Shown: positions 15,777-24,807 of the stretch, in pieces
How positions within the stretch are numbered: the stretch's first letter is position 1
How the letters are laid out: every line of letters starts with the position of its first letter
NCBI GenBank assembly: GCA_024743405.1
Contig: JANSWP010000043.1
Location: 1 to 56,639, forward strand
From: Bacteroidota bacterium
GTDB taxonomy: Bacteria > Bacteroidota > Bacteroidia > Chitinophagales > Saprospiraceae
Length of the DNA: 56,639 nucleotides
Direction of reading: 5' to 3'
Notes under the pieces: generated by a model
What the model was told of the DNA's origin: nothing
Database searches by the model: none
The model's input: only the letters and a program-made list of their open reading frames with translations
Program-made: the position numbers and the translations under genes

Positions 15777-17132
15777 ATGACCTTATCGAAAATCACTATT
15801 CTCAGTCTTTTTCTTTTTATTCCGGCACTAGTACTTGGGCAACTCAATCGACTGACAGTCAATGAAAAAGACTACTTCATCAATGGAATTAACATTCCTT
15901 GGAATAGCTTTGGCACAGACATAGGCACTCACGACGAATGGGGAGCACTTTATGACCCTGATTGGTTCGAAAATTTCTTTTCAGAATGTCAAAACTATGG
16001 GGTAAATACCGCCCGTCTTTGGGTTCACGCTGATGGTAGGTCAACTCCTGAATTTGACTCTCTTGGGTATGTGATTGGATTGGATGATAATTTCTTTGAA
16101 AACCTTGACGATATTTTCGCGAAGGCAGAAGCACATAATGTAATGTTGCTCTTATGCCTTTGGTCTTTTGATATGATGAAAAATCGAACAGATGAAGCCG
16201 GTCAATTTGCGGGGATTCATGGAGATTTAGTTACCGATATTTCAAAAACAGTTTCTTATATCGAAAACGCTTTAATCCCGATAGTGGATCGGTATGCGAA
16301 TCAATGTAATTTACTGGGCTTTGAAATAATAAATGAACCGGAATGGGCTATAGATGTCACTCAAGGTGCCGGCACGACAGAGAGTTCGACTCTAGAAGAA
16401 ATGCAACGTTTTGTAGGTTTACAAGCTGCTGCCATTCACACTATTTCGGATAAAATGGTAACACTCGGAAGTGTCGGTTTGATGTTCAATTCAACCACAC
16501 CACCTGCAGTCGCTAATTTTTGGTCTGACGAAAGTCTAGAAGCCGCTACCTCTGGTAATGCTAATGCTTTTCTGGATTTTTATCAAATCCACTATTGGGA
16601 CTGGATGCCCGCCTTTTTTGATCCATTTGTGGTAAGTTCTGAAGCCTGGAATTTGGATAAACCTGTCCTGATTGGAGAATCGCCAGCCAAAAATGATGGT
16701 GTACATACGGTCGAATTCATGGTCAATGAAAGTTTTGAAAATAATTATGCGGGGATCATGCCATGGTCTTATTGGGGCATGGATGGAGAGGGTAATTGGG
16801 AGGATGCGAAAATGCCTCTTTTGGCAATGAGGGATTTACACGCTGATGAGATTGATTTTAGTTGTTTCCCTACTTTCGTATTTGAAAATACAGATATTTT
16901 GCCTTTTTCAATCTATCCAAATCCCACCAAAGGTGATGTATTTTTCAATGATCCTTTATTTGAAACAGCGTTAGAAATTCAAATCTCCAACCTTACAGGG
17001 CAGATCGTTTTTCAGTCAGAAAATTTAGAGGATATCGATATTTCTAGCTTTAATGAAGGTGTTTATTTTTTGCAAGTATTGGATGCCAACGAGAGATTAT
17101 TACATAAGGAAAAACTTTTAAAAACTAATTAA
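15777..17132 (+). CDS. GH5-like secreted glycoside hydrolase with T9SS tail
   Basis: A 451-residue protein with a signal peptide (cleavage after ALVLG) and a (beta/alpha)8 barrel typical of clan GH-A. FINGINIPWNSFG, YGVNTARLWVHADG, LLGFEIINEPEWAID (acid/base Glu in the NEP motif), FYQIHYWDWMP and KPVLIGESPAKND (nucleophile Glu) are present in the right order. It is closest to endo-mannanases or cellulases of GH5, but substrate specificity is not readable. The last ~80 residues (SIYPNPTKGDVFF ... GVYFLQVLDANERLLHKEKLLK) form a type A T9SS sorting domain, so the enzyme is exported across the outer membrane and probably attached to the surface or released. It begins 20 bp after the DUF3667 gene. 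Confidence 0.85.
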   Translation: MTLSKITILSLFLFIPALVLGQLNRLTVNEKDYFINGINIPWNSFGTDIGTHDEWGALYDPDWFENFFSECQNYGVNTARLWVHADGRSTPEFDSLGYVIGLDDNFFENLDDIFAKAEAHNVMLLLCLWSFDMMKNRTDEAGQFAGIHGDLVTDISKTVSYIENALIPIVDRYANQCNLLGFEIINEPEWAIDVTQGAGTTESSTLEEMQRFVGLQAAAIHTISDKMVTLGSVGLMFNSTTPPAVANFWSDESLEAATSGNANAFLDFYQIHYWDWMPAFFDPFVVSSEAWNLDKPVLIGESPAKNDGVHTVEFMVNESFENNYAGIMPWSYWGMDGEGNWEDAKMPLLAMRDLHADEIDFSCFPTFVFENTDILPFSIYPNPTKGDVFFNDPLFETALEIQISNLTGQIVFQSENLEDIDISSFNEGVYFLQVLDANERLLHKEKLLKTN

Positions 17133-17266
17133 CTGAAGTTACGCAGGTTCTTGGATGTGGATATGATTCAGGAATGATCTTTTTCATTTTAGTGAAGCGG
17201 GTTCAAAAACAAAACTACCCGAATTCAAAATCAGCCAACTCATCATATTTGATGATATTGATATTT

Positions 17267-18403
17267 TTATTGCCCCAAAGCCTGTTGCCAATCCGAAATT
17301 AAATCTTCTACATGCTCTAAACCTACAGAGATTCGTAATAAATTATCAGGTGTCAAGCTGGTTTCTCCTTCTATGGATTTGCGATGTTCAATCAAACTTT
17401 CGACACCGCCCAAGCTAGTAGCAGTCGTAAACAACTTCAATTTCCCTGTAATTGCCATAGCGTGTTGAGCATCTCCTATGGGCTGAACTGAAACCATTGC
17501 CCCAAAACCACCAATCATTTGCTTTTTGGCAATCTCAAATTGAGGATGGGAGTCTAAACCTGGATAATGAACCGCTTCTATTTTAGGATGATTCTTTAGA
17601 AAAGTCGCTAATTGAAGTGCATTTTGAGTTTGTCGCTCTACTCGAACAGACAAGGTTTTGATACCTCTTAATGTCAGCCAACATTCAAACGGCGAAGGTA
17701 CACTCCCTGCCAAATGCTGTATTTGGCGTAAATTTTCAGTTAAATCACTTGCTTCTTTTAGAACCAAAGCCCCTCCTAAAACATCACTATGCCCTCCAAA
17801 ATATTTAGTCGAAGAATGCATAACTACATCAGCCCCCAAGTCTAAAGGCCGCTGAAAAACAGGTGTTGCCCAAGTATTATCAACTGCACAAATTGCCCCA
17901 TTTTGATGGGCCAATTTTGAGATTTCAGCAATATCACTAATTTTCAATTGAGGGTTAGAAGGTGTTTCCAACCAAACGATTTTTGTGTTTTTTTGAATGG
18001 CTTTTTCGACTGCTGTTAAGTCCGACATATCTACTTTAGTCATTTCCAACCCCCACTTTCCAAACAAATCAACCGCTAAAACCAAAGATGAATAATAGGC
18101 ATCATCCGGCATTAAGACATGGTCCCCAGATTTCAATGTTTGAAAAAGAGCAGTCGTTGCAGCCATCCCCGAAGAAAAGGCTAAAGCCACGCCACCATTC
18201 TCCAAAATAACAATACTTTTTTCTAATAATTGCCGATTGGGATTACCCATTCTTGAATAAACATAATCATGAGGATAAGTGCCATCAGTGTTTCTTTCAA
18301 AAGTCGTCGAAAGATAGATTGGAGGGGTAACTGCGCCTGCATTTTTATCTTTGAAATGAGTGCTTTGAATGGCACGTGTTTCGAATTCGAATGTTTTTTT
18401 CAT
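17267..18403 (-). CDS. Trans-sulfuration PLP enzyme (cystathionine gamma-synthase/lyase type)
   Basis: A 378-residue PLP-dependent enzyme of the Cys/Met metabolism family. Motifs: TRAIQSTHFKDKNAGAVTPP, YVYSRMGNPNR, ALAFSSGMAATTALFQ, WLETPSNPQLKISDI, AVDNTWATPVFQRPLDLGAD and the PLP-lysine motif VMHSSTKYFGGHSDVLGG. The terminal SLGGVESLIEHRKS ... LLRISVGLEHVEDLI is also standard. Members act as cystathionine gamma-synthase, gamma-lyase or O-acetylhomoserine sulfhydrylase; sequence reading does not separate these. The presence of a sulfur-amino-acid enzyme 11 kb from the poly-Cys leader is noted but no regulatory link is visible. No attenuator-like leader was seen upstream of this gene. Confidence 0.88.
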   Translation of the reverse strand: MKKTFEFETRAIQSTHFKDKNAGAVTPPIYLSTTFERNTDGTYPHDYVYSRMGNPNRQLLEKSIVILENGGVALAFSSGMAATTALFQTLKSGDHVLMPDDAYYSSLVLAVDLFGKWGLEMTKVDMSDLTAVEKAIQKNTKIVWLETPSNPQLKISDIAEISKLAHQNGAICAVDNTWATPVFQRPLDLGADVVMHSSTKYFGGHSDVLGGALVLKEASDLTENLRQIQHLAGSVPSPFECWLTLRGIKTLSVRVERQTQNALQLATFLKNHPKIEAVHYPGLDSHPQFEIAKKQMIGGFGAMVSVQPIGDAQHAMAITGKLKLFTTATSLGGVESLIEHRKSIEGETSLTPDNLLRISVGLEHVEDLISDWQQALGQ

Positions 18404-18641
18404 TTTTGGTTATTTTGGCAAATATTCAAAATCAATCGGAATAAAATCTAATATGAAAAGACTATTCGCTTTTTAATTTTTTCAAGGATTCTTGGGTTCA
18501 TTGGTTAAATTACCTTGGTCAGTCATCTAACCAATACAATTTACAAAGCCAAATTTTTTCTAATGCTTGTCATCGTTATTTATACTTTTTTCAAACTATT
18601 GAATAACCTTTTAGGATAAGTATCTTCCTCTAAAAGAATCT

Positions 18642-18649
18642 TATCTTTG
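18642..18649 (+). promoter_or_regulatory. -7 promoter box upstream of miaE
   Basis: TATCTTTG is an exact match to the Bacteroidota TAnnTTTG box, 26 bp before the miaE ATG. This would give a 5' leader of roughly 20 bases. The -33 element is not clear. Confidence 0.45.
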
Positions 18650-18675
18650 CTTTCTTTTTTGAATAAAATCAAACC

Positions 18676-19257
18676 ATGTTAGGACTAAAATTACCAACTG
18701 ACCCAAGATGGGTTAATCTCGCTGAGAAAGATTTAGAAGAAATATTAACTGACCACGCCTATTGCGAGCAAAAAGCTGCGACATCATGTATTTCTTTAAT
18801 CCAAATGTATCCCGAAAATATTGAAATGGTTCGGAAGTTAGCTCCAATTGTGACAGAAGAATGGGGACATTTCCGATTAGTGCTTTCTGAACTAGAGAAA
18901 CGAAACCTAACATTGGGTCGCCAACGAAAAGATGAATACGTCAATGAGTTAATAAAATTTGAGAAAAAAGGAGGGAGTCGTGAAAATCGATTATTAGAAA
19001 AACTACTCATTTTTGCACTTATTGAGGCTCGAAGTTGTGAGCGTTTCCGTTTACTTTCCCTTCATTTGGAGGAACAAGAATTAAAAGATTTTTATCATCG
19101 CTTTATGGTCTCTGAGGCTGGACATTATCGACTTTTTATTGACCTTGCTAATATGTATTTCGGTGAAGAAAGAGTTAGAGCTCGTTGGAAAGAATATTTA
19201 GAACATGAAGCAAAGATCTTAGAGAGTTTGGAAGTGAGGGGAGATAGGATGCATTAG
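18676..19257 (+). CDS. miaE: tRNA-(ms2io6A37) hydroxylase
   Basis: A 193-residue non-haem diiron monooxygenase that hydroxylates the isopentenyl group of 2-methylthio-N6-isopentenyl-A37 in tRNAs reading UNN codons. The ferritin-like four-helix bundle shows the expected iron ligands: Glu in LEEILTDHAYCEQKAA, an E..H pair in EEWGHFRLVLSEL, Glu in ALIEARSCERFRLL and E..H in MVSEAGHYRLFIDLA. Length matches the family. A -7 box lies directly upstream, so it is probably transcribed alone. The following 370 bp hold no gene. Confidence 0.93.
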   Translation: MLGLKLPTDPRWVNLAEKDLEEILTDHAYCEQKAATSCISLIQMYPENIEMVRKLAPIVTEEWGHFRLVLSELEKRNLTLGRQRKDEYVNELIKFEKKGGSRENRLLEKLLIFALIEARSCERFRLLSLHLEEQELKDFYHRFMVSEAGHYRLFIDLANMYFGEERVRARWKEYLEHEAKILESLEVRGDRMH

Positions 19258-19627
19258 GCTATTAAGCCCAGCATTGATTAAGATATTGTCGATAAAATTT
19301 TCTTTTCAGACAGCTGCTTTCGCCGCAAAAAATTCTTTTTTGCAGGCGAATGAGGTCTATTCTCTAATCAAAGCTTAATTAAAAGCACCTAACCTGTCTA
19401 ATTTGGCGGGTGGCAGGTAAATCAGTGTTTGAGTGGAGCGAGTTTGATTTACCTAGACTTTTTGGTTCTTTTGGGGCAATGCCAAAAGAACAATAACAAG
19501 CTTTAAAAAGCATAGGCTGAAAATTTCACGAAAAATCTAAATAAGCTTCTTTATCCCCTCTCAGAGGGCTTTTCTCCAACGTAGCAATGAAAAAACCTAG
19601 GAACATATTTGGAAAGGCTATTCCCTA
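19258..19627. other. Gene-free gap with repeat and hairpins
   Basis: Between miaE and the convergent esterase. It contains a family-4 repeat (19283-19345) and a perfect 10-bp hairpin AGGTAAATCA/TGATTTACCT (19415-19454, 20-base loop). Further on is GGTTCTTTTGGGGCAATGCC followed by AAAAGAAC, the style of a common Bacteroidota intergenic filler. No ORF with coding character is seen. Confidence 0.5.
19283..19345 (+). repeat. Dispersed repeat, family 4, copy 1
   Basis: Starts ATATTGTCGATAAAATTTTC and includes GCTGCTTTCGCCGCAAAAAA followed by a short loop and TTTTTTGCAG. The same arrangement occurs in the same orientation at 53821-53884 with scattered differences. In this copy the second half can form a hairpin (CGCCGCAAAAAA with TTTTTTGC-GGCG). 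Confidence 0.6.
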
Positions 19628-20284
19628 TTAAACATTCAACGTTAATTTCAATTTCATCAACTCTTTCCGATCTACAATATGCTTTCCTCCAAATACCGTT
19701 CGCTTTAATTGAATTTTTTGTTTTTCAATTATATCATCATACCATTTCATCCTTTCTTCTGTCAAAAACTGATCTTCATCTCCATAAATGAAATGTGGGT
19801 TTTTAGATTGTACATAGTCCAAGTGTGGCAAATAATCAATATCCTCCGGCATAAATCCCCCCCACAAAACGAGGTGATCAAAACGAGGAAATTTTGCCAT
19901 CATCCATCGACAAACAGTCGCACAACCTTGCGAAAAACCAAACAATATGATTTGGACTTCATCGTGCAATTGCGGCACAAATTGCTCATAAATCGTTTGT
20001 AAATAGGTAGTATAATCTTCGATTTCAACCAATCGATCTTCCCTCGTCATCCAACAAGAACCTGGATTTCTCCCAGCTTTACTCACGAAATAAAACCTTG
20101 ACAACCCATCTGGAGCAATAACCAAAGTTTCTCCATCATCAAAATCTTCAAATTTATAAATGAATTTCTTGGCAAGTTGTCCGTATCCATGTGCGGCTAT
20201 CCAAAGTTGTTTAATTTTTTTTGAAGGTGCTCCTACTGTATAATAATGAGCTGTTTTTGATACTTTAATGGTATGTGCTTGCAT
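19628..20284 (-). CDS. Alpha/beta-hydrolase, carboxylesterase/phospholipase type
   Basis: About 218 residues from the ATG at 20284 (MQAHTIKVSKTAHYYT); the ORF is open 30 residues further upstream, but that stretch lacks family similarity and the internal Met fits the fold's usual start. IAAHGYGQLAKKF forms the oxyanion-hole region, LFGFSQGCATVCRWM carries the nucleophile Ser in G-x-S-x-G, YGDEDQFLTEERM the likely acid Asp and FGGKHIVDRKEL the catalytic His. It is a small cytoplasmic serine hydrolase of the esterase/YpfH type with unknown substrate. It is divergent from the DUF1549 gene, with about 100 bp between the starts. Confidence 0.8.
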   Translation of the reverse strand: MQAHTIKVSKTAHYYTVGAPSKKIKQLWIAAHGYGQLAKKFIYKFEDFDDGETLVIAPDGLSRFYFVSKAGRNPGSCWMTREDRLVEIEDYTTYLQTIYEQFVPQLHDEVQIILFGFSQGCATVCRWMMAKFPRFDHLVLWGGFMPEDIDYLPHLDYVQSKNPHFIYGDEDQFLTEERMKWYDDIIEKQKIQLKRTVFGGKHIVDRKELMKLKLTLNV

Positions 20285-20386
20285 ATGGCAAAAATGAGAA
20301 AAAAAGAGGAACTGTTTCGTTTGGTTTTCAGCTTTCCGTAAATTCGGCATTTCAGACTTTTCTATCAACGTCAATTTTAAAGCTAT

Positions 20387-23311
20387 ATGTCAATACCTAG
20401 TCCAAAAAGAAGAATGCTTTTCGTCATTGTCGGGATGACAATAATTGTCTTCTTTTTGGGATATTATGCAACCAAATCAGACCTTCATATTCCACAAGAA
20501 ATAGACTTCAATTTTCATATTCGTCCCATCCTCTCCAACAATTGTTTTCTTTGCCATGGCCCTGACCCTAGCAGCAGAGAAGCCGACCTTAGGTTAGATA
20601 CTGAAGAAGGTGCCAAAGCTTGGTTAAAGAATGGAAATCAGGTCATTGCTCCTAATAATTGGCATAAAAGTGAATTAATTAAAAGAGTGACTTCCGATGA
20701 TCCGGATTTCCAAATGCCTCCTCCTGAGATGAAAAAAAAATTAAGTAAAAGAGAGGTGGCTTTATTAAAAAAATGGATAGAGCAAGGTGCTGAATGGAAA
20801 GATTGGTGGGCATTTATCCCTCCAAAAAAAGATCATATCCCCAATGAAGACTCCAATAGTTTCATTGATTATTTCATCAATAAAAAATTAACAGAAAAAG
20901 GATTAAAACCAGCAAACATCGCCACAAAAAACAGCCTCATCCGTAGGTTGTCATATACTATAACAGGCTTACCTCCAACACCTGATGAAATAGAAAATTA
21001 CCTAAAAGACGAAAGTCCTAATGCCTATGAAAAATTGGTAGATCGACTCCTTGAATCCCCTCATTTCGGGGAAAGGTGGGCTAGACATTGGATGGATTTA
21101 GTTCGATATGCAGAGACTCGCGGACATGAGTTTGATTATCCAATTCTTGGTGCCTGGCGATATCGCGATTATTTAATTCGCGCATTCAATGAAGATGTAC
21201 CTTATGACCAATTTATCCGAGAACATTTGGCAGGCGATCTATTAGAAAGACCACGCTTTCACCCCGTCGAAGATTTTAATGAATCTATTCATGGAACTGC
21301 TCATTTTGCCTTAAGTGAAGGCACCCATAGTCCTGTAGATATTCGAAAAGATGAAGCCGACCGAATTGATAATATGATTGATGTGACCAGTAAAACTTTT
21401 CAAGGTTTGACCGTTGCATGTGCTCGATGTCATGACCATAAATTTGACCCCATTCCAACAGCAGATTATTATTCGCTGTACGGCATTTTTGAAAGTACTC
21501 GATTTAGTTTGGTTCCAGCCCAAACAGGGAAACAGGCATTGGAAAAAATTGATTCGATTGAAACATTAAAGAATCAAATTCGAGCATTTGTTTTTGGCAA
21601 TAATGAAAAGGATTCAAGACCTTTAAATAAAAGATTTGAACCAGAATCTAACCCATCGATAAGTCAATCGGACTCTTCAAAAACCGCTCAAATTCTCGCC
21701 GATTTTAGAAATGGAACTCTCAATAATTGGCAATCTAGCGGCATTGCATTTGGTCAAATCAATACCTTTGGAAACCCTATTTTTGATGCCAATTCTAAAA
21801 GATTAGTAGGACTTGAGGAAGGCAAAATTTCTTCGAAAATATATAAAAAGGGGCTACAAGGAGCATTTCGTTCGCCCACTTTTACTATTGAAAACAAGAA
21901 ATTAAAAGTTAGAGCCTCGGGAAAAAATTCAACCATTCGAGTTGTCATTGATAATTTCCAATTAATACAAAACCCAATTTATGGCGGTCTTCAGAAGCAA
22001 GTTCAAAACGAGGAATTTCGGGACTATATTTTTGACCTTTCTATGTGGAAAGGACATAAGGCTTATGTAGAGATTTTGAATGGACAATATATTGCTATCA
22101 ATGGAAAACAACATCACTTTGATATCCCAAATGATGCCTGGATTGAAGCAAAATATGTGGTAACCTTTGATAGCATTCCACCAGAGATGGGTTATCTAAA
22201 ACCCAATCGGGTTCAATCTAAATCTGTTGCAAAAATTTGGAATTTAATTGAAACTAAAAATCGCCTTTCAAGGGAGTTGCGAGATTCCACTTTTTTTGTA
22301 GGCGTAACAGATGGCGATGCCATTTTAAGCCCAGTTTTTATTCGTGGAAGTCATCAAAATTTAGATTCAGAAAAAGTCCCACATCGGTTTTTCACAGCTT
22401 TGGATGCATTCAAGCCGGAAATTGCTCAGAAAGGAAGTGGTCGATTAGATTTGGCAAATGCGATTGCGAGTGACCAAAACCCATTAACAGCAAGAGTGAT
22501 GATCAATCGAATTTGGCATCACCTTTTTGGGAGAGGAATTATCAAAACCGTCGATAACTTTGGACTACAATCAAGTCCTCCAACACACCCTGAATTATTG
22601 GATTACTTGGCGATTAATTTTATAGAAAATGACTGGTCTATCAAAAAAATAATTCGAAAGATTGTGCTTTCCAATACTTTCAAAGGCGAAGTCAAAGCCT
22701 CCGAAAAAAGCCAAAAAATCGACCCTGAAAATTTATGGCTTCAACACTTTCCTGTCAGACGGTTGGAAGCCGAAGCCATTAGAGATGGCATTTTAGCAAC
22801 TTCAGGGCGAATAGATAAAACGATGTATGGCGAATCTATTACGACTCATTTAACAGATTTCATGAAAGGGCGTGGGCGCCCAAAATCAGGACCAATTGAC
22901 GGCGAAGGGCGACGAAGTATTTACCAATCGGTACTTCGAAATTTCCTTTCACCGATGTTATTGACCTTTGACATGCCAATGCCTTTTAGTACTTTCGGTT
23001 GTCGAAATGTATCCAATGTGCCAGCTCAATCCTTAACTTTAATGAATGATCCTTTTGTGGCGGAACAGGCTGAATATTGGGCAAAAAAAGTATTAGCTAA
23101 AAAAGTCAATTTTGATAAAAGGATAAAACTAATTTATGAAAAAGCATTCAGCAGAATGCCTTCACCAAGTGAAATTCAAGAAGCTAAAAACTTCTTTCAA
23201 GACCAAAAGAATACTTATGAAATTGAATCAAATTGGGAGGCCAATTTAGAACTGTGGTCTGACTATTGTCATTCAATTTTCATGATGAAAGAGTTTATTT
23301 ATTTGATTTAG
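20387..23311 (+). CDS. Planctomycete-type cytochrome c / DUF1549 / DUF1553 protein
   Basis: A 974-residue exported protein. The N-terminus has one hydrophobic segment (MLFVIVGMTIIVFFLGYYAT) acting as signal anchor. A cytochrome c-like domain carries the haem motif NCFLCHGPDP (CxxCH, near residue 48) and a PDFQMPPPEMKK Met-ligand region. DUF1549 follows, with RRLSYTITGLPPTPDEI, FGERWARHWMDLVRYAET and a second CxxCH in VACARCHDHKFDPI. A beta-rich insert spans about 410-640, and DUF1553 (NPLTARVMINRIWHHLFGRGI, VDNFGLQSSPPTHPELLDYLA) ends the protein. These proteins are abundant in Planctomycetes and polysaccharide-degrading Bacteroidota; their biochemical role is unproven. It is followed after 32 bp by DUF1501, its usual partner. 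Confidence 0.92.
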   Translation: MSIPSPKRRMLFVIVGMTIIVFFLGYYATKSDLHIPQEIDFNFHIRPILSNNCFLCHGPDPSSREADLRLDTEEGAKAWLKNGNQVIAPNNWHKSELIKRVTSDDPDFQMPPPEMKKKLSKREVALLKKWIEQGAEWKDWWAFIPPKKDHIPNEDSNSFIDYFINKKLTEKGLKPANIATKNSLIRRLSYTITGLPPTPDEIENYLKDESPNAYEKLVDRLLESPHFGERWARHWMDLVRYAETRGHEFDYPILGAWRYRDYLIRAFNEDVPYDQFIREHLAGDLLERPRFHPVEDFNESIHGTAHFALSEGTHSPVDIRKDEADRIDNMIDVTSKTFQGLTVACARCHDHKFDPIPTADYYSLYGIFESTRFSLVPAQTGKQALEKIDSIETLKNQIRAFVFGNNEKDSRPLNKRFEPESNPSISQSDSSKTAQILADFRNGTLNNWQSSGIAFGQINTFGNPIFDANSKRLVGLEEGKISSKIYKKGLQGAFRSPTFTIENKKLKVRASGKNSTIRVVIDNFQLIQNPIYGGLQKQVQNEEFRDYIFDLSMWKGHKAYVEILNGQYIAINGKQHHFDIPNDAWIEAKYVVTFDSIPPEMGYLKPNRVQSKSVAKIWNLIETKNRLSRELRDSTFFVGVTDGDAILSPVFIRGSHQNLDSEKVPHRFFTALDAFKPEIAQKGSGRLDLANAIASDQNPLTARVMINRIWHHLFGRGIIKTVDNFGLQSSPPTHPELLDYLAINFIENDWSIKKIIRKIVLSNTFKGEVKASEKSQKIDPENLWLQHFPVRRLEAEAIRDGILATSGRIDKTMYGESITTHLTDFMKGRGRPKSGPIDGEGRRSIYQSVLRNFLSPMLLTFDMPMPFSTFGCRNVSNVPAQSLTLMNDPFVAEQAEYWAKKVLAKKVNFDKRIKLIYEKAFSRMPSPSEIQEAKNFFQDQKNTYEIESNWEANLELWSDYCHSIFMMKEFIYLI

Positions 23312-23343
23312 AAACTAATCTATAGTACTTAAAAAAATCATCA

Positions 23344-24753
23344 ATGCTTTCACGCCGTAAAATGTTAGGACTTTGCAAAGCCGGATTCGGAGGGCTGGCG
23401 CTTTTGAGTATGATGTCATCTGTCGGATGTTCTTCGAGTTCGAAAAGAGAAGAAGAATTACTTTCTCAAATCCCACCGCATTTTTCTGCAAAAGCAAAAA
23501 GCGTGATATTTTTATATATGGACGGTGGTGTTTCTCAAGTGGATTCTTTTGATCCCAAACCAAGATTGATCAAGGAAAATGGTCAAAACCCATATGATAA
23601 ATTCAAGGTTGAAGCTACTCAATTTAATAATATTGGAAAGATTTTAAAAAGCCCTTGGGAATTCCAACAACATGGAGAATCGGGTATGTGGATGAGTGAT
23701 TTATTTCCCTATTTATCAAAATGTGTGGACGATATTGCGATGATTAATTCAATGGTTTCAGATTTTCCTGAACACACCAATGCAAACTATTTTTTACACA
23801 CCGGATTAGGGATACAGGGTAGACCAAGTATGGGCTCGTGGATAAATTATGGTTTAGGTTCTTCTAATGAAAACTTACCTGGATATGTTGTTTTGGATGG
23901 TGGATTGATTCCTCCGGGCGGGTTAGATAATTTCAAAAATGGCTTTCTCCCTGCCACTTACCAGGCATCTATTTTTAGATCGGGCAATGTGCCTTTGGCA
24001 AATATTTCACCACTCGAATCTGACCTCGCTTTACAGAAAAACAAATTGCAGTTTGCTCAAAAAAGAGATCATCATTTATTAAGTCAATTAGGTCATGAAG
24101 ACCAAGTTAGCTCAGCCATCAAAAACTATGAATTGGCTTTCAAAATGCAGGCTTCTGTCCCTGAATTGGCTGATATTTCGGGAGAATCGGATGCAACAAA
24201 AAAACTATATGGTCTAGGGTCAGACGACCCCCATACGGTTGGTTATGGAAATCAATGTTTACTTGCAAGAAGATTAGTTGAACGTGGTGTTCGGTTTATT
24301 GAATTAACATGCCCCAATGTCGGTGCCGATCGTTGGGATCAACATTCAGGACTCAAAAAAGGGCATGAAAATAATGCTCATGCTGTTGATCAACCTATCG
24401 CGGGACTATTGACAGATTTAAAACAAAGAGGGCTATTAGATTCGACTTTAGTCGTATTCGCTGGCGAATTTGGACGAACCCCCTTTGCCCAAGGTACAGA
24501 TGGGCGAGATCACAATCCTTCTGCTTTTTCCATATGGCTTGCAGGTGCAGGTATCAAAGGAGGCACTGTTTATGGAAAGACAGATGAATATGGTTATAAG
24601 GTTATTGAAAAACCAACCACTATCCACGACTTACATGCCACCATGCTTCATTTAATGGGATTAGATCATGAAAACTTGACCTTCCGATTTAGTGGAAGAG
24701 ATATTCGATTGACAGATGTCCATGGGCATGTGGTGAATGATATATTAGGGTAA
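23344..24753 (+). CDS. DUF1501 protein (sulfatase-like fold, exported)
   Basis: A 469-residue DUF1501 protein. The N-terminus SRRKMLGLCKAGFGGLALLS has a twin-arginine-like start and a lipobox-like SSVGC around residue 29, so export as a folded, possibly lipidated protein is likely. Family motifs include VIFLYMDGGVSQVDSFDPKP, HTGLGIQGRPSMGSWI, VVFAGEFGRTPFAQG and GRDHNPSAFSIWLAGAGIKGG, a layout resembling alkaline-phosphatase/sulfatase-fold enzymes, though the family's reaction is unknown. It starts 32 bp after the DUF1549/1553 gene, the pairing seen across Planctomycetes and Bacteroidota, and is probably co-transcribed with it. Confidence 0.9.
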   Translation: MLSRRKMLGLCKAGFGGLALLSMMSSVGCSSSSKREEELLSQIPPHFSAKAKSVIFLYMDGGVSQVDSFDPKPRLIKENGQNPYDKFKVEATQFNNIGKILKSPWEFQQHGESGMWMSDLFPYLSKCVDDIAMINSMVSDFPEHTNANYFLHTGLGIQGRPSMGSWINYGLGSSNENLPGYVVLDGGLIPPGGLDNFKNGFLPATYQASIFRSGNVPLANISPLESDLALQKNKLQFAQKRDHHLLSQLGHEDQVSSAIKNYELAFKMQASVPELADISGESDATKKLYGLGSDDPHTVGYGNQCLLARRLVERGVRFIELTCPNVGADRWDQHSGLKKGHENNAHAVDQPIAGLLTDLKQRGLLDSTLVVFAGEFGRTPFAQGTDGRDHNPSAFSIWLAGAGIKGGTVYGKTDEYGYKVIEKPTTIHDLHATMLHLMGLDHENLTFRFSGRDIRLTDVHGHVVNDILG

Positions 24754-24807
24754 AAATCCCCATTTCTTCCTATCTTCGCCAATTTTTTTCATGAAATCAC
24801 ATCTGAC

